Shown: one piece after another, positions 28,436 through 34,525 of the stretch | How the letters are laid out: each line of letters opens with the position of its first letter | Position numbering within the stretch: the stretch's first letter is position 1 | Origin: a virus | Reading direction: 5' to 3' (one strand) | IMG/VR virus record: IMGVR_UViG_3300048839_001865 | Coordinates: 1 to 34,525 of that record | Length of the DNA: 34,525 bases | Program-made: the position numbers and the translations under genes | The notes under the pieces: model-generated | Databases searched by the model: none | What the model saw: only the letters and a program-made list of their open reading frames with translations | What the model was told of the DNA's origin: nothing

Positions 28436-29239
28436 ATGGCCGGCGATACCAAGATAGATTGGACCGACAAGACCTTCTCACCGTGGATCGGCTGTACCCG
28501 GGTGTCTCCCGGCTGTAGGCACTGCTACGCCGAGGCGCAGAACAACCATTGGGGATGGGTCGCGGGATGGGGGCCTAAGGTCGACCGGCGCCGCACCGCG
28601 CCGTCCACCTGGAAGCAACCCATGGCCTGGAACCGCGAGGCCGGCCGGCTGGGCATCCGCTACCGGGTCTTTCCGTCGCTCTGCGACCCCTTCGACGACC
28701 ATCCGAGCATCAAGCCGGAGTGGCGGGCGGATTTCTGGCAGCTGATCCGCGACACGCCCAATCTGATCTGGCAGATCCTGACCAAGCGGCCGGAGAATTG
28801 GCCGACCATGATGCCTACGGCCTTCCCGGACAATCTGCCGAACATCCGCCTCGGCTGCACCATGGAAGACCAGGAGCGCTACCTGGCGCGGATCGACGAC
28901 GTCATATCCGCCCACGAAATGGGTTGGCCCACCTTCGTGAGCCTTGAGCCTCTGCTTGGCCCCATCGCCTTCGATCCAGGCCACCTGCGGCATATTCGGC
29001 AGATGCTCGTCGGGGGAGAATCTGGGTCTGACGCACGCATCTGCAACATCGGTTGGATCAGGTCGATTGTCCGGCAGTGCCGAGGAGCCAGCGTTCCCGT
29101 CTTCGTCAAGCAATTGGGGGCCCTGGCGCTTTCCGAAGAGGGCGTGTCGATGCGGGGCGAGCATCGCATCTTCCATCCCAAGGGCGGGGACCCTGCCGAG
29201 TGGCCGGAAGACCTCAGGGTAAGGGAAGCTTGGCAATGA
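28436..29239 (+). CDS. DUF5131 / phage Gp37-Gp68 family, radical-SAM-like Cys motif
   Basis: A 267-residue protein of the Gp37/Gp68 family (DUF5131). Near the N-terminus is KIDWTDKTFSPWIGCTRVSP followed by GCRHCYAE: C-x6-C-x2-C, related to but not equal to the radical-SAM CxxxCxxC. It continues with the TIM-barrel-like strands IWQILTKRPENW, LGCTMEDQERYLARID and PTFVSLEPLLGP typical of the family, and VFVKQLG near the end. The family is common in phages and mobile elements; its reaction is not established, and nucleic-acid modification is the usual guess. It overlaps the ASCH-like gene by ATGA, so the two are coupled. ATG 28436 has GGAGG about 10 nt upstream. Confidence 0.87.
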   Translation: MAGDTKIDWTDKTFSPWIGCTRVSPGCRHCYAEAQNNHWGWVAGWGPKVDRRRTAPSTWKQPMAWNREAGRLGIRYRVFPSLCDPFDDHPSIKPEWRADFWQLIRDTPNLIWQILTKRPENWPTMMPTAFPDNLPNIRLGCTMEDQERYLARIDDVISAHEMGWPTFVSLEPLLGPIAFDPGHLRHIRQMLVGGESGSDARICNIGWIRSIVRQCRGASVPVFVKQLGALALSEEGVSMRGEHRIFHPKGGDPAEWPEDLRVREAWQ

Positions 29240-30012
29240 ATGATGTCCCGCCGCGAGACCCCGCACAGCCAGGCGAGGACGCAGAAAAGCGGGTGGAGGC
29301 CATGCAGTGGCGCCCCATCCTCTTCTCCGCCCCCATGGTCCGCGCCCTGCTGGAAGGGAGGAAGACGCAGACGAGGCGCCTATTGAAGCCGCCGCGCGGT
29401 TTCGTCCCGGATGACGATCCGGATCATTGGGACGTAGGCTTTTGGAATCAGAAGGAAGTCCAATTCGTTTGCTGGCCTGAAGATGACGCCGTCATGACGA
29501 GACGAGCGATGCCCTATGCGGTCGGCGACCGGCTCTGGGTGCGGGAAATCCTGCGACAAGACGGCCAAGGGTTCCCCATCTACGGTGCCGACGGCGCCAG
29601 CCTGTTGGTTCGTGACAGCTTGACCGGAGAGCATATGCTCGCGCCAGACTGGTGGTATTGGAAGCCGCTCTGCCCCTCCATCCACATGCCCCGCTGGGCC
29701 TCCCGCCTGACGCTGGTGGTGACCGATGTCCGCGTGCAGTACCTCCAGGATATCAGCGAGGAGGATGCTGAGGCCGAGGGCTGCGGTGGTTACGGGCATG
29801 ATTTCGATTGCAACATGGGCGCGCCGATAACGGCCCCATTTCACCCGGACAATACATGCTCATGCAAGGGGGACTCGTATCCGGAAGTTTTTAGGAGACT
29901 TTGGGAATCCATCCACGGCCCCGGCTCCTGGGATGCCAACCCGTGGGTCGCGGCGATCAGTTTCTCCGTCCACAAGGTCAATATCGACAGGATGGCGCAA
30001 GATGGACAGTAG
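29236..30012 (+). CDS. ASCH-domain-like phage protein
   Basis: A 258-residue protein with the pattern of phage ASCH-like proteins: PILFSAPMVRALLEGRKTQT(RR) at residues 28-50, PYAVGDRLWVREILR, IHMPRWASRLTLVVTDVRVQ, LQDISEEDAEAEG, then FRRLWESIHGPGSWDANPWV. ASCH is a PUA-like fold that binds RNA or modified nucleosides (YqfB hydrolyses N4-acetylcytidine), so a nucleotide- or nucleic-acid-reading role is likely. It overlaps both neighbours (ATGA at 29236; 11 nt at 30002), which links it to the DUF5131 protein and to the cytosine methyltransferase. Confidence 0.82.
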   Translation: MNDVPPRDPAQPGEDAEKRVEAMQWRPILFSAPMVRALLEGRKTQTRRLLKPPRGFVPDDDPDHWDVGFWNQKEVQFVCWPEDDAVMTRRAMPYAVGDRLWVREILRQDGQGFPIYGADGASLLVRDSLTGEHMLAPDWWYWKPLCPSIHMPRWASRLTLVVTDVRVQYLQDISEEDAEAEGCGGYGHDFDCNMGAPITAPFHPDNTCSCKGDSYPEVFRRLWESIHGPGSWDANPWVAAISFSVHKVNIDRMAQDGQ

Positions 30013-32161
30013 CCTCTTCGACCTTCGCGCATCATCCAGCCGAAAGCGCGCCCGGGAAATCATCGTCGACAGCTTCGCCGGCGGCGGCGGGGCCTCAACC
30101 GGCATCTGCTTGGCACTTGGCCGTCATCCGGACGTGGCGGTGAACCACGATCCGGAGGCGGTGGCCATGCACACCGCCAACCACCCGGCCACCGAGCATT
30201 TCTGCCAGAACGTCTGGCAGGTCGACCCGTCCGAGGTGGCCGCCCGCGGCCCCATCGGGCTGGCGTGGTTCAGCCCGGACTGCAAGCACTTCTCGAAGGC
30301 CAAGGGCGGGAAGCCCGTCGAGAAGCGCATCCGCGATTTGGCCTGGGTGGTGGTCGCCTGGGCGAGGCTGCCGGCGCATCTGCGCCCCCGCGTCATCATC
30401 CTCGAGAACGTCGAGGAATTCACCACCTGGGGGCCCCTGGCCGACAACGGCCGGCCCTGCCCGATCCGCAAGGGTGAGGAGTTCCGCCGCTGGACCGGCG
30501 AACTCAAGCGCCTCGGCTACCGCCTCGACTGGCGCGAACTGCGTGCCTGCGATTTCGGCGCCCCGACCATCAGAAAGCGCCTGTTCCTGATCGCCCGCTG
30601 CGACGATCAGCCGATCATCTGGCCCGAGCCCACCCACGGCGCCCCCAACAGCCCCGAGGTTCTGGCCGGCCTTCGCAAGCCCTGGCGCACGGCGGCGGAG
30701 ATCATCGACTGGTCCATTCCGTGCCCGTCGATCTTCCTGACCAAGGAGGAGGCCCGCGCCATCGGCGTGAAGCGCCCGCTGGAAGAGGCCACCATGCGCC
30801 GGATCTTCCGCGGCCTGGACCGCTACGTGCTGCGCCACCCCAGGCCGTTCATCGTCCCGGTCACCCATGCCGGCGACGACCGTTGCCACGATTCTGCCGA
30901 GCCCCTGCGGACCATCACGACGGCGAAGCGTGGCGAATTGTCCGTGGTGATGCCCTACCTGGCCGGTTGCGGAGGCCGGGCCGGTCAATCGCCCGAACGG
31001 AGCCCCGGTTCCCCGATGGGGACCATCACCGCCAAGGCGGACCAGATCCTGGTGACCCCGCACCTGACCCGCTTCCACACCAAGAGCGTGGGCAGTGAGG
31101 CGGATGCGCCGATGCCGACGGTGGAGACGCACCTCACCGACGGGCTGGTGACACCGTTCATCACCAAGTTCCGCAACGGCAGCATCGGCCACGAGGCCGG
31201 GGAGCCTTTGCACACCATCACCACCGCCCACTCGGAACACCACCCGGGCGGGGCGGCGCCGCTGGGCCTCGTCAGGCCGTACATGGTTCGCGTCGATCAC
31301 ACGAGCGCCGCTGCGCGGAACGGTGTCCACGACTCGGATGAGCCGCTTAGGACCGTGACATCTGCTGGTGGGATTGCGGTAGTCGCTCCCACCATGCTGG
31401 TGAACACATCCGGTCACCCTGGTGGGCGGGCGGACGATCCGTTGCACACCGTAACGACCGGCGGCCATCATGCCGTCATTGCCCCGCACTTGGAGACGAT
31501 GCGGAACGCTGATAAGCCGTTCAATGACGCGGACAGCCCCACCCACACCATTACCGCGGGCGGCGCCGGGCTGAACGTCGTGTCCGCTTGGATGGTCCAG
31601 CACAACAACGATGTGAAGCGCGAAGGGGGAGTCCATCCTGGCCGCCCTGCCGGCGAGCCGATGTCCACCATCACGGCTTCCGGCAGCCAGCAGATGGTCG
31701 CCGCCGCCCACCTGACGCAGTTCCACGGCAGCAATCAGGGCAACGGCGGCGACCCCGAGCAGCCGCTGGGCGCCGTCCTGGCCCAGGGGTTCCACCATGC
31801 CGAGGTCCGCGCCTTCCTGGTCAAGTATTACGGCGAGGGCGGCCAGGACCAGGATTGCCGCGACCCGCTGCACACCATTCCGACCAAGGCCCGTTTCGGG
31901 CTGGTGACCGTCGAAGGCGAGGATTACGCCGTCGTCGATATCGGCATGCGGATGTTGAGCCCCCGCGAGCTTTTCCGTGCCCAGGGATTTCCCGACAGCT
32001 ACATCATCGACCTGGAGATCAACGGCCGGCCCTTGCCCAAGTCGTCCCAGGTCCGCATGTGCGGCAACAGCGTGTGCCCGCCCATCGCCGCCGCCCTTGT
32101 CCGGGCCAACGTCCCCGACCTCGCATGCAACAAGGAGGAAATTCACGATGCCGCAGAATGA
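30002..32161 (+). CDS. C5 cytosine DNA methyltransferase with repeat-expanded central region
   Basis: A 719-residue m5C methyltransferase, about twice the usual 330-420. Motif I is VDSFAGGGGASTG (22-34); motif IV is SPDCKHFSKAKGGKP with nucleophile C94; motif VI is ENVEEF; motif VIII is RKRLFLIAR; and motifs IX-X are LSPRELFRAQGFPDS and GNSVCPPIAAALV. The region before motif IX (about residues 299-636) holds some ten degenerate units of the type PLHTITTxxxxxxVxPxL. These stand where the target-recognition domain normally sits, suggesting multi-specificity or an unusual scaffold. No restriction partner. Start at ATG 30002 overlaps the ASCH-like stop by 11 nt. Probable role: protection of phage DNA and epigenetic control. 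Confidence 0.9.
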   Translation: MDSSLFDLRASSSRKRAREIIVDSFAGGGGASTGICLALGRHPDVAVNHDPEAVAMHTANHPATEHFCQNVWQVDPSEVAARGPIGLAWFSPDCKHFSKAKGGKPVEKRIRDLAWVVVAWARLPAHLRPRVIILENVEEFTTWGPLADNGRPCPIRKGEEFRRWTGELKRLGYRLDWRELRACDFGAPTIRKRLFLIARCDDQPIIWPEPTHGAPNSPEVLAGLRKPWRTAAEIIDWSIPCPSIFLTKEEARAIGVKRPLEEATMRRIFRGLDRYVLRHPRPFIVPVTHAGDDRCHDSAEPLRTITTAKRGELSVVMPYLAGCGGRAGQSPERSPGSPMGTITAKADQILVTPHLTRFHTKSVGSEADAPMPTVETHLTDGLVTPFITKFRNGSIGHEAGEPLHTITTAHSEHHPGGAAPLGLVRPYMVRVDHTSAAARNGVHDSDEPLRTVTSAGGIAVVAPTMLVNTSGHPGGRADDPLHTVTTGGHHAVIAPHLETMRNADKPFNDADSPTHTITAGGAGLNVVSAWMVQHNNDVKREGGVHPGRPAGEPMSTITASGSQQMVAAAHLTQFHGSNQGNGGDPEQPLGAVLAQGFHHAEVRAFLVKYYGEGGQDQDCRDPLHTIPTKARFGLVTVEGEDYAVVDIGMRMLSPRELFRAQGFPDSYIIDLEINGRPLPKSSQVRMCGNSVCPPIAAALVRANVPDLACNKEEIHDAAE
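30898..31910 (+). repeat. about ten degenerate 30-45-residue repeats in methyltransferase
   Basis: Units share (E/D)P-L-x-T-I/V-T near the start and V-x-P-x-L or similar about 12-15 residues later, separated by variable Gly/Asp-rich loops. Examples are EPLRTITTA, SPMGTITAK, APMPTVETH, EPLHTITTA, EPLRTVTSA, DPLHTVTTG, SPTHTITAG, EPMSTITAS, QPLGAVLAQ and DPLHTIPTK. The DNA copies have diverged, unlike the repeats at 18.5 kb. Confidence 0.8.
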
Positions 32162-32609
32162 ATCACGCGAATGGCTGCCCGCCGCTTACCAGGACGAGGT
32201 CATCCCGCCACCCCGCGCCACGCCCAACGACTGGATAGTCAGGCTGCCCGGCGACGGGCTCCCAGCCCTCGCGCCGATCGAGGAAGGCATGGAACCGAAG
32301 GCCATCGCCGAGGGCCAGATCGTCCAGTTCGACTGGATGGTTGACATGGACCGGATCGAACTGACTATCGACGGTGCTGTCCACCGAGTCGATGACGATC
32401 CGCCGCCGGCACCCGAGGGAGGCTATCTCTGCTTCGTGGTCGTCGGCGATCCCGACACCCTGTCGTTATCCATCTTCGACTTGGTCCAGTTGCTCCGCGA
32501 GTACGGCGCTGACGACGGGACCTACGACGTCCACTGCTACGCCTGGTCCACGAACTCGGTGCCCTTCCGGTTCACCGGCGGCCGGTTCGAGGAGGTTCAA
32601 GCGGAATGA
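32148..32609 (+). CDS. hypothetical protein downstream of methyltransferase
   Basis: A 153-residue acidic protein that I do not recognise. It has Trp/Tyr at both ends (REWLPAAYQDEV, CYAWSTNSVPFRFTGGRF), a central beta-rich part (YLCFVVVGDPDTLSLSIFDL) and no signal peptide or membrane span. It starts within the last codons of the methyltransferase gene (14-nt overlap) with AAGGAGG upstream, so it is co-expressed. Its stop overlaps a possible ATG at 32606. Confidence 0.7.
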   Translation: MPQNESREWLPAAYQDEVIPPPRATPNDWIVRLPGDGLPALAPIEEGMEPKAIAEGQIVQFDWMVDMDRIELTIDGAVHRVDDDPPPAPEGGYLCFVVVGDPDTLSLSIFDLVQLLREYGADDGTYDVHCYAWSTNSVPFRFTGGRFEEVQAE

Positions 32610-32640
32610 CCATTCCCGTCACGGCCAGCCAGAAGCGATA

Positions 32641-32660
32641 CCCTACGAAGGTCCGTAGGG
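32641..32660 (+). repeat. 7-bp hairpin in leader
   Basis: CCCTACG (32641-32647) and CGTAGGG (32654-32660) with a 6-nt loop, upstream of the larger fold at 32745. Confidence 0.5.
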
Positions 32661-32744
32661 TTACCATCGCGATGTTCGGTGGTAGATTTCCGCGCCCCCA
32701 GGAGGAATGCGGGGGGCTGGGCTTCCCAGGTCCAGCGTCGGGGA

Positions 32745-32842
32745 TCGCACTCCCGACCGACAAGCAGAACCGGGCCGGCTGCCGGCCTTACGGTCGCCCC
32801 CGCAGCGCCGCGGCGCGGGGGGATCATGCGTTGGGAGTGCGA
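32745..32842 (+). promoter_or_regulatory. candidate structured RNA hiding a ribosome binding site
   Basis: An outer stem TCGCACTCCC (32745-32754) pairs exactly with GGGAGTGCGA (32833-32842). Inside are two arms: GACCG (32755-32759)/CGGTC (32791-32795), which encloses GGCCGG (32773-32778)/CCGGCC (32782-32787); and CCCCCGC (32797-32803)/GCGGGGG (32815-32821). The right arm of the outer stem carries GGGAG, the best ribosome site for GTG 32846. The fold may therefore switch translation of the gene at 32846. I recognise no known riboswitch class. If translation starts at 32606 instead, the region is simply coding. Confidence 0.5.
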
Positions 32843-32845
32843 GTT

Positions 32846-33253
32846 GTGAAAGGAAAGCATGTTCAACCCGTCGACCCGTTCGGGGCGGCCCGGGCCGCCG
32901 TCAAGGGCGCTGAAGGCCCAAGCCGTCGTGTCGACTACCTGATCGGCCTGACCCTCGGGCTCCGGCTGGTCAATCCGTTCATCAAGAAGCCCCGCTTGGT
33001 CGAGGACGTGGACAACGAGTGGATGGTGGTGGACGGTGACGACTGGTCGCCGCTTCCACGCTACACCGGCTTCACCGATGTGGCGGCAGCCACCGTCGAA
33101 GCCATGTTCCCCGGCGTCCGGGTCGACATTCTGCATGACGGTCCCGGTCGCTTCAGGGCCATCCTCTCCTTCCCGGACGGGCGGCGCCACGAAGGCGGTT
33201 CGCGTCCGACCCGGCCTCTGGCCGTGATCGGGGCGTGGCTACAGATGGTGTAA
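32846..33253 (+). CDS. hypothetical phage protein upstream of xis/int
   Basis: A 135-residue protein if started at GTG 32846. It has RVDYLIGLTLGLRLVNPF, then WSPLPRYTGFTDVAAATVEA and RAILSFPDGRRHEGG, a pattern I know from small phage early proteins of unknown function that begin near this point. GTG 32846 has GGGAG 8 nt upstream, in the stem described at 32745. An alternative start at ATG 32606 overlaps the previous stop in ATGA and would add 80 residues of poor, Arg/Gly-rich composition. It ends 2 nt before the excisionase candidate. Confidence 0.68.
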   Translation: MKGKHVQPVDPFGAARAAVKGAEGPSRRVDYLIGLTLGLRLVNPFIKKPRLVEDVDNEWMVVDGDDWSPLPRYTGFTDVAAATVEAMFPGVRVDILHDGPGRFRAILSFPDGRRHEGGSRPTRPLAVIGAWLQMV

Positions 33254-33255
33254 AT

Positions 33256-33507
33256 ATGGGTAGCCCCAGGGCCACAATGACGGCGACGGAAGCGGCAGAC
33301 TATCTCGGCATGACCGTCACGCAGTTTAGGTCCGCCGTGATGCGGGGCGAGCTTCCCAGGCCCTTTATTCACGGCCGCCCCAACCGCTGGTCGAAGGTTC
33401 AGATCGATTGGGCACTTGAAGGAAGGGCAGAGAAGGGGGCATCCTCAGGCGACCATGATCCTGTCATGGAGAGGCTGAGTGCAATTTATGATGAAGTACG
33501 CCTTTAG
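33256..33507 (+). CDS. xis: excisionase-like HTH_17 protein
   Basis: An 83-residue protein. Residues about 9-57 form a winged HTH: TATEAADYLGMTVTQFRSAV as helices, RGELPRPFIHGRPNRWSKVQ as wing, then IDWALEG. This is the AlpA/Xis-type fold. It overlaps the integrase gene by 29 nt, the usual place for a directionality factor, so Xis is the best call; a transcription regulator is the alternative. ATG 33256 has no strong ribosome site and may be coupled to the gene before it, whose stop is 2 nt upstream. Confidence 0.78.
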   Translation: MGSPRATMTATEAADYLGMTVTQFRSAVMRGELPRPFIHGRPNRWSKVQIDWALEGRAEKGASSGDHDPVMERLSAIYDEVRL

Positions 33508-34525
33508 CCCAAGGCCCGGCGCGTATTATTACCGCCGGAACGGTAAGTACTGGGGGCGCTTGCCTGGGCTGCCTGGCAGCATCGAATTCGCCAAAGCCTA
33601 CACCGAGATCCACGCTACCTTCGCGCGGCCCGGTTCCACGCCGGCCGCGCCCGGTACCTTCGAGCACATGGCCCAGGCGTACATGCGATCAGCGGAGTTC
33701 CTAACAAACCTGAAGCCGAAGACACGGGCGGCCTACCGCCACGACCTCGATACGTTGCGCCGAGACTTCGGCCCGCTGCGACCGGACCAAATCGAGACGA
33801 AGCACGTCCTCAAGATGCGTGATGCCCATGCCTCAAAACCAGGCAAGGCCAACACCCTCGTCCGCACCCTCAGCGTGGTCTACAAGTGGGGAAAGGCGCG
33901 GGGGATGTGCAAGAGCAACCCCGCCGATCTCGCTTCAGTTAACGTCAAGGCGCTCAGGATCGGCGAGCACAAGGCATGGCCCCCGGAGTCCCTCGACAAG
34001 TTCAGATCAGATGGGGCGCCCAATCTGGTATTGGCGATGGAACTCGCCCTGTGGCTTGGGCAACGGCAGGGAGACCTGATTCGCATTCGCTGGAACGACA
34101 TCCGGGATGGACGGCTCCGGATGGTACAGGAGAAAACCGGGAAGGAACTTTGGTTGCCCATCGCCCAGCAGCTTGCCGACGTGCTGGCGGCGGCCCCGCG
34201 CCCGGCGGTGACGGTGCTGGTCAACTCGAATGGAACGCCATGGAAGAACGCCAACGCACTGTCCCAAGCCTTCGCGGCCGAACTGACGCGGCTCAAGATC
34301 GAGGGGATGGTATTCCACGGCCTGCGCAAGACCACGGCGGTGGTGCTGGCCGAGGCGGGGTGCTCGACCAAGCAGATCGCCGCCGTCACCGGGCAGTCGG
34401 ATCAGATGGTCGAGCACTACGCCAAGATGGCCGACCGCGAGCGGCTGGCCGAGGCGGCGGTAACAAAGCTGGAACGGAAACTGATACGCCGCCCCATCTG
34501 TACTGATACGGTCAATGATAAGTAG
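33479..34525 (+). CDS. int: tyrosine-family site-specific integrase
   Basis: A 348-residue tyrosine recombinase. A core-binding domain lies at about 60-150 (FEHMAQAYMRSAEFLTNLKP, AYRHDLDTLRRDFG). Catalytic residues are R196 (WLGQRQGDL), K219 or K222 in QEKTGKE, H280 and R283 (FHGLRKT), and the nucleophile Y314 (MVEHYAK). It inserts the phage into the host chromosome at att. The start is taken as GTG 33479 because GGAGAGG lies 4-7 nt upstream; ATG 33488 and 33491 are alternatives. The TAG is the last base of the window, so the attachment site should lie just beyond. Confidence 0.93.
   Translation: MQFMMKYAFSPRPGAYYYRRNGKYWGRLPGLPGSIEFAKAYTEIHATFARPGSTPAAPGTFEHMAQAYMRSAEFLTNLKPKTRAAYRHDLDTLRRDFGPLRPDQIETKHVLKMRDAHASKPGKANTLVRTLSVVYKWGKARGMCKSNPADLASVNVKALRIGEHKAWPPESLDKFRSDGAPNLVLAMELALWLGQRQGDLIRIRWNDIRDGRLRMVQEKTGKELWLPIAQQLADVLAAAPRPAVTVLVNSNGTPWKNANALSQAFAAELTRLKIEGMVFHGLRKTTAVVLAEAGCSTKQIAAVTGQSDQMVEHYAKMADRERLAEAAVTKLERKLIRRPICTDTVNDK

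Noticed and set aside
30095-32146. Long minus-strand open frame opposite the cytosine methyltransferase
   Set aside because: Its translation is Gly/Arg/Val-rich without motifs, while the plus strand holds all methyltransferase motifs.
34460-34480. GTAACAAAG near the integrase end as another operator
   Set aside because: Only a half-site; the symmetric half is missing and it lies in coding sequence. The same applies to GTAACAACC at 25648.

Overview
The window is most of a temperate phage genome or prophage from a high-GC bacterium. A GcrA-like protein (27678-28226), the high GC content and the short ATGA-coupled genes point to an alphaproteobacterial host, perhaps a Rhodospirillales/Magnetospirillum-like one; no host gene is present to confirm this. 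The virion genes have the short-tailed, P22/N4-like set: P22 gp1-type portal, N4-gp56-type coat protein, P22 gp4-type connector. No rRNA, tRNA, CRISPR array or insertion sequence was seen.

Layout. (1) 1-11351, minus strand: late operon, read leftward from a promoter at about 11.5 kb. It runs phage metallopeptidase, DUF2280 small terminase candidate, large terminase, portal, an unknown gene, scaffold candidate, coat, two unknown virion candidates, gp4-like connector, and a tail fibre cut by the left edge. (2) 11641-17624, minus strand: left early operon. It runs TTG-start Cro-like protein, VRR-NUC nuclease, a 41-residue membrane protein, XRE regulator, PAPS-reductase-like PP-loop enzyme, beta-class DNA methyltransferase, DUF1376/DnaA-N-like replication protein, and two unknown genes, the last sitting just upstream of the late promoter. 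(3) 17625-18152: the switch, with a small XRE repressor and operators. (4) 18153-34525, plus strand: right early operon. It runs a tandem-repeat protein, Cas4/RecB-like nuclease, RecT, SMC-like ATPase, a string of small genes, an NrdR/Ogr-like zinc ribbon, DUF2303, an orphan OmpR-type winged helix, GcrA-like protein, DUF5131 (Gp37/Gp68), an ASCH-like protein, a C5 cytosine methyltransferase with about ten internal repeats, an excisionase candidate and a tyrosine integrase whose stop codon is the last base of the window. One membrane-protein gene (21240-21770) runs against the right operon.

How it works together. A 15-bp palindrome, consensus GTAACAASTTGTTAC, recurs at eight places: inside the left early promoter, inside the right early promoter and just after it, on both sides of the late promoter, and before the DUF2303 gene pair. 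In both early promoters it has the same position between -35 and -10, as expected for a repressor operator. The same protein therefore probably governs early and late transcription. Recombination (RecT with a Cas4-like nuclease and an SMC-like ATPase), replication and DNA modification are split between the two early operons.

The most interesting material is the operator network, the late promoter with a 19-bp spacer, a possible RNA fold that hides a ribosome binding site near 32.8 kb, the repeat-expanded cytosine methyltransferase with its DUF5131/ASCH neighbours, and the cluster of host-type transcription factors that lack their sensory domains.
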